Shown piece after piece: positions 1 through 7,848 of a stretch of DNA of 64,000 nucleotides. Source of the DNA: Caproicibacterium argilliputei (lineage in GTDB: Bacteria > Bacillota > Clostridia > Oscillospirales > Acutalibacteraceae); the NCBI RefSeq assembly GCF_029211325.2, contig NZ_CP135996.1:1736001-1800000 (forward strand), read 5' to 3'. Below the pieces are notes generated by a model. The model was not told where the DNA came from, did not search any database, and saw only the letters and a program-made list of their open reading frames with translations. The stretch's first letter is position 1, and each line of letters begins with the position of its first letter. The position numbers and the translations under genes were made by a program.

Positions 1-541
1 TAGTGGCCACCGGAACATACGAACACCACGACTCCTGCAAATACTTAGTGACCTGCTGAAAAATGCTGTTAAGCAGGGTCAGCTCGATTTCCGTAAAATC
101 CCGGTCGGGCACATAAACCGCGCCGCTGTGGCTTGCCCCACCGAGCATCCGCTCAATAAAAAGATACCCTAAGCTTGTCGACATGTCAAGAAGAATGGAA
201 GTTTCTTCATAGTTCTGGTCTTCGGGCTTAAAGTCTAATATTCCGGTCAGAGAACTGTCCGGCAGCGCGTTGTTGAACTCAAAATAGCGCTCCTCTTCAA
301 TCTGCAGTACCTCCACTTCGCACACGTCGCGCAGCATGCTGGTAAAGTACGAAGACAGCACACGCGCAAAGTTATCATGCAGACCATTGAGGGATTTTAG
401 CTGCTCTTTGGTGAATTTTTTCGGACTACTGAAGTCGTATTCTTTCAGCTTCGGTTTCTTTTCCACTTCCGTGTCCACAGAGCCGGAATGCATCCGCTTC
501 ATCAATTCATCAATCTGATTTTGTGACAGATTTTCTGGCAT
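1..541 (-). CDS. fliM: Flagellar motor switch protein FliM (partial, N-terminal part)
   Basis: FliM is part of the C-ring and binds phosphorylated CheY to switch rotation. The first 180 codons are visible and the gene runs off the left edge. The N-terminus carries the CheY-binding helix NQIDELMKRM (residues 8-17). A FliM core begin follows (KFTKEQLKSLNGLHDNFAR), with LGGAS near residue 139 where the family has its GGxG-like turn. The ATG at 541 has AAGGAG 11 bases upstream. It follows motB by 41 bases, with no fliL between them, and is the last visible gene of the minus-strand fla operon. Confidence 0.93.
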   Translation of the reverse strand, partial: MPENLSQNQIDELMKRMHSGSVDTEVEKKPKLKEYDFSSPKKFTKEQLKSLNGLHDNFARVLSSYFTSMLRDVCEVEVLQIEEERYFEFNNALPDSSLTGILDFKPEDQNYEETSILLDMSTSLGYLFIERMLGGASHSGAVYVPDRDFTEIELTLLNSIFQQVTKYLQESWCSYVPVAT

Positions 542-582
542 ATATTCGATCACTCCTTTATGCCGCCAAGCAGCAAATAGAT

Positions 583-1485
583 TCAGTCCTTATAGGGAGA
601 AGTTGCCGACTGTGCAGACGTTGCGGAAGAAGCTGCCTTAGAAGTGGTCTTTTTTTCCGCCGAAGAAGTGGTAGTGGAACCACCCTCTGTAGTGGGGTAC
701 TTTTTTGCGTCATAGGTGCCCGCTAAAACCGCATCGGCCGCTTTCAAGTTTGCTTCTGTGCCATAAATCTTCATTTCTACACGCCGGTTTTTAATTCTGC
801 CAGCTTCTGTGCTGTTGGTGGCCACCGGCCGGGTATTGCCGTAGCCGATTGACACAAACAAGGAGTCTTTAATTCCCTTGCCGTCATTCAGATAAGTGAC
901 CACACTTGCGGCGCGCTCACCAGAAAGTTTCCAGTCGTTGATCGGATAATTCGGGTCACCGGTATCTGCCGTGTAGCCTTCCACCTGAATCCGTTGAATC
1001 TTCTGCTCCATGTTTTTCAGACCTTTTCCCAAAAAGCCAAGCGTCTGCTGCGCTTCCCGTGTCAGAGTCGCATCATCCGGACGGAACATCATGGCGTTGC
1101 TGAACTTAATATAAACAATTCCCACGCCGGTTTTGGAAACGGAGATGTCCGCCTGCCGTTTATTCGTTTTTACATAATTGTTTATGTAGTCGTAAAGCGC
1201 ATCCATGCTGTCCGGAAGGTCATTTGCCGAAGTGCTGGATTTTAAGTATCCCGTGTTGGAATTGGTACTGGAAGCATTCGAAGAATCCATCACAACAATC
1301 TGCGGCGAGTCTGGGCTGTCGCCGCGAATGGCGCGTGCCACTTCCTGAAATTTTTCCTCATTGACACTGGAAAGGCTGTACATGACAATGAAAAACGTCA
1401 GCAGCAGTGTCACCATATCGGAATAGGTATTCAGCCAAGAGCCGGCGGAATCCTCTTCGCCGCCGCCTCTGCTTCTTCTGCTCAT
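583..1485 (-). CDS. motB: Flagellar stator protein MotB
   Basis: MotB is the peptidoglycan-anchored half of the proton (or sodium) channel stator. This 300-residue protein has one N-terminal membrane helix with the motif TYSDMVTLLLTFFIVM. Asp23 is the expected ion-binding residue. An OmpA-like peptidoglycan-binding domain covers about residues 115-245 (VEGYTAD, LSGERA, NRRVEMKI). The C-terminal 50 residues are a low-complexity Ser/Thr/Ala tail. Start ATG at 1485 follows GGGAGG. It lies 39 bases after motA, the usual MotA-MotB pair. Confidence 0.96.
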   Translation of the reverse strand: MSRRSRGGGEEDSAGSWLNTYSDMVTLLLTFFIVMYSLSSVNEEKFQEVARAIRGDSPDSPQIVVMDSSNASSTNSNTGYLKSSTSANDLPDSMDALYDYINNYVKTNKRQADISVSKTGVGIVYIKFSNAMMFRPDDATLTREAQQTLGFLGKGLKNMEQKIQRIQVEGYTADTGDPNYPINDWKLSGERAASVVTYLNDGKGIKDSLFVSIGYGNTRPVATNSTEAGRIKNRRVEMKIYGTEANLKAADAVLAGTYDAKKYPTTEGGSTTTSSAEKKTTSKAASSATSAQSATSPYKD

Positions 1486-1524
1486 GCTGCCGCCTCCCTT
1501 CTGCTGTTCCCTGCAATTTTTTTA

Positions 1525-2373
1525 TCACTTTTTCTTCTTTCCCTTTGCTTTCGGAGCTTCTTCCCCTTCTCCGCCTTCGGTGGAGACATAGGTGCCGCGG
1601 GACAAAAGCTCTGACAAACGTGACTCAATAAACTTGGGATTTTCGCCCGCCTGAATCCCCTGCACACCTTCATAGATAATCATCTTGCAAAGCATTTCCT
1701 CTTCATGCCGAACTCGAAGCTTATTGGAAATCGGAATAAAAATCATGTTGGACAGTAGAGAACCATAAAACGTGGTAATCAAAGCAACAGCCATATTCGG
1801 CCCGATAGAATCCGAATCCGAAATATCCTTCATCAAGTTAATCAGACCAATCAAGGTACCAATCATACCAAAGCCCGGTGCGAACGCGGCACCCTTGTCA
1901 TACAAAGCACGATCCCGGCTGTGGCGGTCCTCTAAATAGTCCAGCTCCGTTTCCATCTGCAGCTTGACTTTTTCCGGATCCACAGAATCCACAACCATCA
2001 TCAGGCTGCTCTTAAGAAACGGGTCTTCAACATTTTCCATGTCCTCCTCCAAAGCGAGCAAGCCACTGACGCGCGCTTTTTTGGCAAACTCCACAATCTT
2101 TGCAATGTACTCGCCCGGATCATATTTATTGGGAGAAATGATAATTTTAAGGTGCTTTCCAATCTTTTTAAACTGACTGATTGGAAAGGCAATCATCAAA
2201 CAGGCTACGGTGCCGCCGATTACAATCAGCACACTGGGAATGTCCAAAAAGTTCATCAACACAGTTGGTGAATTCATGTACATCTGGTGACTTTCTGGAT
2301 TCGTACCGGTCATGATGCCAAAGACAATCAGGACAATGCCCATTACCAAGCCTATAATCGAGTTAAGGTCCAT
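1525..2373 (-). CDS. motA: Flagellar stator protein MotA
   Basis: MotA forms the channel wall and contacts FliG through its cytoplasmic loop. The 282-residue sequence has the MotA signatures APGFGMIGTLIGLINLMKD and the proline-containing helix SIGPNMAVALITTFYGSLL. Four membrane segments are apparent, with the large charged loop (DRHSRDRAL) between TM2 and TM3. The C-terminus is very basic (KAKGKKKK). ATG at 2373 follows AAGGAG. FliG, its partner, is truncated in this same operon (9113-9493), so the stator may have no intact rotor contact unless another fliG exists. Confidence 0.96.
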   Translation of the reverse strand: MDLNSIIGLVMGIVLIVFGIMTGTNPESHQMYMNSPTVLMNFLDIPSVLIVIGGTVACLMIAFPISQFKKIGKHLKIIISPNKYDPGEYIAKIVEFAKKARVSGLLALEEDMENVEDPFLKSSLMMVVDSVDPEKVKLQMETELDYLEDRHSRDRALYDKGAAFAPGFGMIGTLIGLINLMKDISDSDSIGPNMAVALITTFYGSLLSNMIFIPISNKLRVRHEEEMLCKMIIYEGVQGIQAGENPKFIESRLSELLSRGTYVSTEGGEGEEAPKAKGKKKK

Positions 2374-2400
2374 TTCCGTTCACTCCTTCTTCCGCGCGCT

Positions 2401-2601
2401 TCATTTTACATTGGTCAAGCCGCGGAAGACCTCCCGGCGAAAATCAATAATCTTATCAATCACTTCATGCGTACTCTCCTGCACGATATACAGGTTCTTG
2501 TTTGTCATGGTAATGGTTGTGTCGGGCATTTCAGAAATTGTCTCAATCAGTTCATCATTGAGCGCAAACTCCATGCCATTTAGCTTGGTGAGCATAATCA
2601 T
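2401..2601 (-). CDS. flbD: FlbD family flagellar protein
   Basis: A 66-residue FlbD-family protein, matching the small proteins coded between flgE and motA in clostridia and spirochaetes; the biochemical role is not settled. The family pattern MLTKLNGxxFxLN at the start and ETISEMPDTTITMTNxxxYIV is clear. I chose ATG at 2601 because GGAGG lies 8 bases upstream; upstream in-frame codons have no ribosome site. It is separated from flgE by about 130 bases holding two hairpins. Confidence 0.85.
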   Translation of the reverse strand: MIMLTKLNGMEFALNDELIETISEMPDTTITMTNKNLYIVQESTHEVIDKIIDFRREVFRGLTNVK

Positions 2602-2638
2602 AAACTTGTCCTCCATGTATTTGTTGATTTTCATCGTC

Positions 2639-2709
2639 ATGGGCAAACAGAAAAGTCCGTTTCCCCTTTCTGCTTGCCCATGGCGGCAGTGCAAAGGTGC
2701 GCTGCCGCC
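2639..2709 (-). other. Two consecutive hairpins between flgE and flbD
   Basis: On the transcript leaving flgE, an 8-bp GC stem (2682-2689 with 2702-2709, GGCGGCAG/CTGCCGCC) is followed by a 15-bp stem with one mismatch (2639-2653 with 2667-2681). Neither has a U-tract on the minus strand, so they look more like RNA stability or processing structures than terminators. They would separate abundant hook mRNA from the mot genes. This role is inference. Confidence 0.5.
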
Positions 2710-2731
2710 TGCGGCAGAAGCGGCTGCTTGC

Positions 2732-4738
2732 TCAGCGCTTCAGGTTAATCAGTTCTTCCATCATGGAATCAGAAACGGTGATGATACGGGAGTTTGCCTG
2801 GAAGCCTCGCTCCGTGGTAATCATATCCGCAAATTCCGTGGCAAGGTCAACGTTTGACATTTCCAGTTCGCTGGTTTTCAACTCGCCGGAGCTGTCAGAA
2901 CCCGGTGTCGTCACGTGCGGGTCACCGGAGTTCAGCGATGCCGTGTAGTAGTTGCTGCCTGCCGCCTGCAGACCTGCAGGGTTTGCAAACGTTGCAAGGC
3001 AGAGCTGACCAACCTGCACGGTGCCTTTATCGGAATTGTGAACGGTCACCACGCCGTCAGAACCGATGGCGATATCGGAAATTTCATTCAGCGTGACTGT
3101 GCCGCCCTCGGTGCCGTCTGCCAACACAAACGGAGCAGAGGACAAACCCAGATTTTTGGACTTTGTGGTGTCGGTGACATTGTAAGCGCGCTGCGTGTCA
3201 GGGGTGGTAGGGTCTGTTCCGTCAAAATAGGAAATTCCGGGAGTTCCGGTGGTAGCGTCCACCAACGAAGAAAGGAAGTCGGCTTTTGATGGCAAGCTGA
3301 CCGTTAAGGAGTTAGAGCCGTTCTTCACTGTAATGGATCCATTTGTGAAATCGTGGTCAAGGTCAATTACAGCATCGCTGGTATACGTTGTTTCGGTTCC
3401 ATCTTTGTCTTTTGCTTTTATCTCCATTTTTCCATTGCTAACCAGCACTGCGCTTGTAACACTGGAACCATCCGCAAGGCCATTCACTTTAATACCGCCA
3501 AGAACTTTACCATCCTTAAATTCTGTTGCAAAATCAGGATCTTTATAATCTGTAACCGCAAGCGACTTCAATTGGGATAAATCGGCTTTACCACTGTTTA
3601 TAACCGAAGAGTAGTTCGGATAGTCCATGGTAATAGTATCTGTTGTGCTAGTACCGTTAGAAAGAACCAGCTTTCCGGGACTTTGCATTTGGCTCTTGGC
3701 CACTTTACCGGTATACGTTTTACTTCCGATTTTGCAGGTCATTGTAAAATATTCTTCGCTAGTACCAGCAGCCGGAGTACGAACAATAGAAAATTTTGCT
3801 TGATCCGCAGGATTCCCTTTTTGGAATTTTGCTCCGACACTGTCCAGCTTAAAGCCGCCGAAAATACCGCTTGCTGAAATTCCGGAAATGGTACCGTAAT
3901 CATAGCCGTCGTTAACTTTGGCAATCTGGTCGCCGGTCAAGCCCCCTGCCGGAAATGCGTCTGCGTTGTCCACGGAAAGCGTCAGGTCACCGGCGTCAAT
4001 TGCCTTGCCGCCGTTGGCAACCGTGATGGCAGAGTTGATTTTGGTGTTTAAATCATCCAGCGAGGTAAACTTACTGCGGGAATTAAGCGTCACGGTAATG
4101 GTTCCGTTTGCAATAGTCGCTTCCACCGCCTGCCCAATCGGCAGAGAATCGCTGGAAGAAATATTCACGGAAAGATTGCCCTCTTTGGTTGCATTGGCTG
4201 CCGTCAGGGTGAAGTTGTTCCCGTTGATTTCCTGCGAATATGTAGCATTTTTCGGCTGCACCGCGCCAACCTGATCCAGCTTGATTTTCTGCAGACCGCT
4301 TCCGTCCTTTGACGTGCCCTGGTACCCCAATACGAAGTTGCCGTTGATGTCGGTCAGGTAGCCGGTGTTCGCGTCATAGCCCAGCATACCTGCCTTGGTG
4401 TAGAAGATGTTGCCGGAACCATCCATCACCTGAAAATAGCCTTCGCCGGAGATGGCAACATCCATGCTGTAGCCGGTGTTCTGCATGGCAGACTGCGTCT
4501 GCATGGTCTGCACACCCAGCAGGGTGGAACCGACACCGACAGTGGAGGGGTTGGTGCCGCCCTTATTGGCGGTGCCCTTGGTTGCCGCGGTCAGCGTCTG
4601 GTAGTACACATCGCTGAAAACCGCGCGCTGCGATTTATATCCGTATGTATTTACGTTCGCAATATTGTTGCCGATAACGTCCATCTTTTCCTGGTGCGCC
4701 TTCATGCCGGCGACACCGGAGTACATTGCTCTGCTCAT
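2732..4738 (-). CDS. flgE: Flagellar hook protein FlgE
   Basis: FlgE polymerises into the hook, the universal joint outside the cell. The 668-residue protein has the N-terminal rod/hook motif (MSRAMYSGVAGMKAHQEKMD, then NNIANVNTYGYK) and the matching C-terminal helix (ERGFQANSRIITVSDSMMEE). The middle, about residues 150-600, is a large variable surface region rich in Ser/Thr/Gly, which makes it longer than the roughly 400-residue enterobacterial hook. Start ATG follows GGAGG by 11 bases. It is preceded by the TIGR02530 gene and flgD, the usual hook module. Confidence 0.95.
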   Translation of the reverse strand: MSRAMYSGVAGMKAHQEKMDVIGNNIANVNTYGYKSQRAVFSDVYYQTLTAATKGTANKGGTNPSTVGVGSTLLGVQTMQTQSAMQNTGYSMDVAISGEGYFQVMDGSGNIFYTKAGMLGYDANTGYLTDINGNFVLGYQGTSKDGSGLQKIKLDQVGAVQPKNATYSQEINGNNFTLTAANATKEGNLSVNISSSDSLPIGQAVEATIANGTITVTLNSRSKFTSLDDLNTKINSAITVANGGKAIDAGDLTLSVDNADAFPAGGLTGDQIAKVNDGYDYGTISGISASGIFGGFKLDSVGAKFQKGNPADQAKFSIVRTPAAGTSEEYFTMTCKIGSKTYTGKVAKSQMQSPGKLVLSNGTSTTDTITMDYPNYSSVINSGKADLSQLKSLAVTDYKDPDFATEFKDGKVLGGIKVNGLADGSSVTSAVLVSNGKMEIKAKDKDGTETTYTSDAVIDLDHDFTNGSITVKNGSNSLTVSLPSKADFLSSLVDATTGTPGISYFDGTDPTTPDTQRAYNVTDTTKSKNLGLSSAPFVLADGTEGGTVTLNEISDIAIGSDGVVTVHNSDKGTVQVGQLCLATFANPAGLQAAGSNYYTASLNSGDPHVTTPGSDSSGELKTSELEMSNVDLATEFADMITTERGFQANSRIITVSDSMMEELINLKR

Positions 4739-4819
4739 TGGAAATCATTCCTCCTGTCACGGAACCGCCGCACCCTTCCGTCATTCGGGGCACGGTAAGC
4801 TTCCCTCGCGGGGTCCGGC

Positions 4820-5233
4820 TTAAATCACTACGGTTCCGTCAATATTGGTAAATACGTTTCCTGTCAATTCATTTCCGTCCACCGCGGTAATCACGGTTTT
4901 GTTCTGCGCGCTGACCACAAAAGCCTCTTTGTCCATTAGAATCAGCGTATCATCCAGTCCTTTTTGGCGGGCAAGCTCCACGCCGCGGTTCAGCCGTTCC
5001 AAACCGTCTGCATTCAGGCAAATGCTGCGCTGCTGCATCCGTGCAGCGGCGTGTTTGGAAAAAGCAACACCGCCGGTGTCTTCGCTTTTTTGAAGCGCCT
5101 GGCTGAACACCGACTGGAACGTACCGGATGATACCGCCGAAGTCGACTGGCTTTTTGCGGTTTCTGCGGTCTGCCGAAGTGCGGGACTGCCGGTGACAAT
5201 CGGCGCATTCCGGTAAAGATTCAATTCACTCAA
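4820..5233 (-). CDS. Flagellar operon protein, TIGR02530 type
   Basis: A 137-residue protein matching the conserved 'flagellar operon protein' coded between flgD and flgE in Firmicutes. The recognisable core is FSKHAAARMQQRSI (about 58-71), followed by LDDTLILMDKEAFVVSAQNKT and ending with FTNIDGTVVI. No enzymatic motif is seen; the exact function is unknown, probably hook assembly. The start is TTG at 5233, preceded by GGGAGG. Confidence 0.85.
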   Translation of the reverse strand: MSELNLYRNAPIVTGSPALRQTAETAKSQSTSAVSSGTFQSVFSQALQKSEDTGGVAFSKHAAARMQQRSICLNADGLERLNRGVELARQKGLDDTLILMDKEAFVVSAQNKTVITAVDGNELTGNVFTNIDGTVVI

Positions 5234-5263
5234 CAGAATCGCCTCCCTGCATTTCTGCCTGCA

Positions 5264-6067
5264 TTATGCTCGTTTGGTGGTGAACGACTGCGACTTGTAA
5301 ATGTTCTGGTTGCCGTTTTCGTCTGTAACCAAAACATTGACATAGTACGTTGTGTTCGGATCCAAACCGGTCAAATCGACATTCAGCTTGGACTCATCAG
5401 TAATACCTTTGAGGGAGCCGCCAGTAACCTTGGTGGCCGCCTTGACCTTATCCTTGGTGTCAAGCGGGCCATCCTTGGAGTAATACACATCGTAGCTGAG
5501 ATTCTTCTGAATAGAAGTATCAAACGTAGAAAGTGCCCACCTGACATTTGCGCTGGTAGTCTTCACATTCTGGCAAAGCGGCTGCAGGCTGGTGGTAGCC
5601 ACTTCGCATTCGCCCTTGGAAAGCGCCTGCTGCACACTGTTAATCTGATCCAGTGAATAGGTCTTTCCATTGTCGCCAACGTAAACGACATACTCATTGT
5701 TAATGAGGGAAACCTTGCGCACAATGCCGGTGGTTGTATCCGTGGTTCCGCTGGATGTGCTGCTGGAAGCGGTTACTTCTTTGCCGACCAAAGACGCCGC
5801 ATAGCTGGTCTTTGAGTTTTCCGTCAGTTCCTGAACGGCCTGTGTGGCGGTAAACTGTGACATTTGTGAAATATATTCGGTGTTATCCGTCGGATTCATA
5901 AAATCCTGGTTCTTCATCTCCGCAACCATCAGCTGCAGAAAATCGCTAGAATCCAGATTGCTGTTGTTCTTTTTGCTCGTTGTTGTAACCGATGTACTGC
6001 CGCTTGTTCCGGTCACGCGGTTGGAAGTGCTGTAGTTTTGCGAGTCATAAGCATTTACCTGCGACAT
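5264..6067 (-). CDS. flgD: Hook-capping scaffold FlgD with a C-terminal fibronectin III-like domain
   Basis: FlgD caps the growing hook and guides FlgE assembly. The N-terminal 100 residues have the family core: DSSDFLQLMVAEMKNQDFM, then PTDNTEYISQMSQFT. About residues 168-267 look like a fibronectin type III fold: NVRWALSTF, YDVYYSKDG, LTGLDPNTTYYVNVLVTDENG, with the YY..V pattern typical of the F strand. Many FlgD proteins instead end in a Tudor/FlgD-Ig pair, so the ending is unusual. ATG at 6067 follows AAAGGGGG. Confidence 0.9.
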   Translation of the reverse strand: MSQVNAYDSQNYSTSNRVTGTSGSTSVTTTSKKNNSNLDSSDFLQLMVAEMKNQDFMNPTDNTEYISQMSQFTATQAVQELTENSKTSYAASLVGKEVTASSSTSSGTTDTTTGIVRKVSLINNEYVVYVGDNGKTYSLDQINSVQQALSKGECEVATTSLQPLCQNVKTTSANVRWALSTFDTSIQKNLSYDVYYSKDGPLDTKDKVKAATKVTGGSLKGITDESKLNVDLTGLDPNTTYYVNVLVTDENGNQNIYKSQSFTTKRA

Positions 6068-6085
6068 ATTTGCGCCCCCTTTACT

Positions 6086-7354
6086 TTAAATATAGGAATT
6101 GAGCAGGCTGTCATCCTGCAGGATTTCTGCTGCGGAAGCATCCGCTTCTGTTTCCTCTGCCGAACCGTTAAAGCCGTAATAAGAATGGTGGCTGCCGGAA
6201 TGTCGGGAGGACGCATTGAACTGCTGCTGCGCGGTTTGCTGCTGTGCCGCCTGCTGCTGTGTACCGCTGCCGGTTTGCTGCGACTGCGCGGACTCAACAA
6301 CGACCTGCAGCGGGCGCATGGCTTCTTTGAGTGTTCCCAAGTCGCTGTTAATCAGGCGCGCGGTATCTGCATTGTCTGTCAGCAGATGCAGAGTCGTTGC
6401 CTCGCCGGCTTTTTCTGTCAGCTTCACCGTGATTTCCCCAAGGCCTTCCGGCTTCAATTTAATCACAAACTCTTGCTTCCCATTCAGAAGGTTTTCCGCA
6501 ACGCCCTTCTTGATCTGTGCGGAAAGGTCTGTTGCCTGGGGCAGCGTCTGGTTTGCCGCCTTGAGCGATGCCGCATCCATAAGCGGACGCGCACTCTGCG
6601 CATGGGTCTGCAGCGCATCTACATCTACACTGTCTGTACTTGCTGTCCGGCCAGACTTCTGCTGGGAATTATTCATCAGCTTTTTTGCTTCCCGCACATT
6701 CTGCACGAACTGGTCAGCACGCAAGAGGGTAGTTCCACTCTGCTCCCCCGCCTGTGTTTCCTTGCCGGACACAATTTCCTGTGCCGTATTGGTGCCCGAA
6801 TTGGTCTTTGTGCTCTGCTGTGCGGTTTCCGCCTGACTGCTTTCTGCCGTCTGCTGAGCGGACTGCGCAGCCACTTGCTGGGTTAGCACGGTGCCGGCAT
6901 CCGTCGTTGTCGACGCCGCCGTGGTTTGCTGCTGCAAAGAAGACAGAAGCGTTTGCCGCAGGGAAAGCAGCGCCTGCTGTGCATTTGCCGGAAGCTGCAG
7001 TGCCGTAAGCATCTGCTGCGCCTGCGTATCATCCGCCTGTAAAAAAGCGGCCAGCTGCGGGTACTGGGCAAGCATCGCGCCCGCCAGCTGCTGCATCAGG
7101 CTGTTAGAGTCCGCTTTCTGCGAACCGCCGGTCTGCTGCACCTCGCCGGTCGAGCCTTTCTCACTGCCTGCCGCAGACAGCAGTTGGGTGTTGCCCTGCT
7201 GTAAGGTCTGCGCCATCATTTCAAAGATGGCTGCGAACGCATCCCCGTTCTGTACCGCTGTGCTGACCGATGTTCCCTGCTTTCCGCTTTTTCCGGTGTT
7301 TCGGAGCTTCGAAACGGGAACTGCGTCACGCTGTACCTGTGTGGTTGTTTGCAT
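6086..7354 (-). CDS. fliK: Flagellar hook-length control protein FliK
   Basis: FliK is the exported ruler that switches the export gate from hook to filament substrates. The 422-residue protein has a long Gln/Ala/Thr/Ser-rich N-terminal region, as expected for an extended ruler. A folded hook-length domain covers about residues 290-360 (EFVIKLKPEGLGEITVKL, then the helix TARLINSDLGTLKEAM). Another Gln-rich tail follows. ATG follows AAGGAGGT. It lies between fliJ and flgD, the expected order. Confidence 0.9.
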   Translation of the reverse strand: MQTTTQVQRDAVPVSKLRNTGKSGKQGTSVSTAVQNGDAFAAIFEMMAQTLQQGNTQLLSAAGSEKGSTGEVQQTGGSQKADSNSLMQQLAGAMLAQYPQLAAFLQADDTQAQQMLTALQLPANAQQALLSLRQTLLSSLQQQTTAASTTTDAGTVLTQQVAAQSAQQTAESSQAETAQQSTKTNSGTNTAQEIVSGKETQAGEQSGTTLLRADQFVQNVREAKKLMNNSQQKSGRTASTDSVDVDALQTHAQSARPLMDAASLKAANQTLPQATDLSAQIKKGVAENLLNGKQEFVIKLKPEGLGEITVKLTEKAGEATTLHLLTDNADTARLINSDLGTLKEAMRPLQVVVESAQSQQTGSGTQQQAAQQQTAQQQFNASSRHSGSHHSYYGFNGSAEETEADASAAEILQDDSLLNSYI

Positions 7355-7380
7355 TTTCTCACCTCCTTTCGCTGCAATTT

Positions 7381-7836
7381 TCAGGCTGTATGCCTGCTTT
7401 TACGCACCAACTTGCCGGTTACGAATTCGAGCATTTCCTCTTCGCTGGCGCGCTTCTCTTCATACCGAAATGTTTCTAATTGTTTATCCCGCAGCTTTTC
7501 AAGGCTGCTGACATCCTGCGAAGCTTTGACCACAACCGCCTGCTGACGCTGCAATTCGCGTTCCATTGCCTGCTGTTCGATATGCAGCTGCACCAGGCAA
7601 CGCCGGGCATTGTCAATCTGCATATTGTAAAACCGAAGGCGGTCCACTGTAATCCCCTCCTTCTGCTCCTGCAGCAGCGTGTCGGAAAGTTCCTTGACCG
7701 CAGTTTCAAACCGCTCGATTTTACGGTCGATTTCATTCTTTTTCTGCCGAATGCTTCCCAGCAGATCTTTCTCTTTATCCAGAATTTGTGTCTTAAATTC
7801 CAGCATCCTCGCTAGCGTAAACTGAAACTTCTTCAT
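7381..7836 (-). CDS. fliJ: Flagellar export chaperone FliJ
   Basis: A 151-residue, almost entirely coiled-coil protein starting MKKFQFTLARMLEFK, the standard FliJ opening. FliJ inserts into the FliI hexamer and escorts export chaperones. It lies 12 bases after fliI, which fixes its identity. No unusual features; the start ATG at 7836 has GGGAGG upstream. Confidence 0.88.
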   Translation of the reverse strand: MKKFQFTLARMLEFKTQILDKEKDLLGSIRQKKNEIDRKIERFETAVKELSDTLLQEQKEGITVDRLRFYNMQIDNARRCLVQLHIEQQAMERELQRQQAVVVKASQDVSSLEKLRDKQLETFRYEEKRASEEEMLEFVTGKLVRKSRHTA

Positions 7837-7848
7837 CGCAGCCTCCCG

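Noticed and set aside
6038..6886. 282-codon plus-strand frame opposite fliK
   Set aside because: A shadow of the GC-biased, Gln-rich fliK; no ribosome site or domain pattern.
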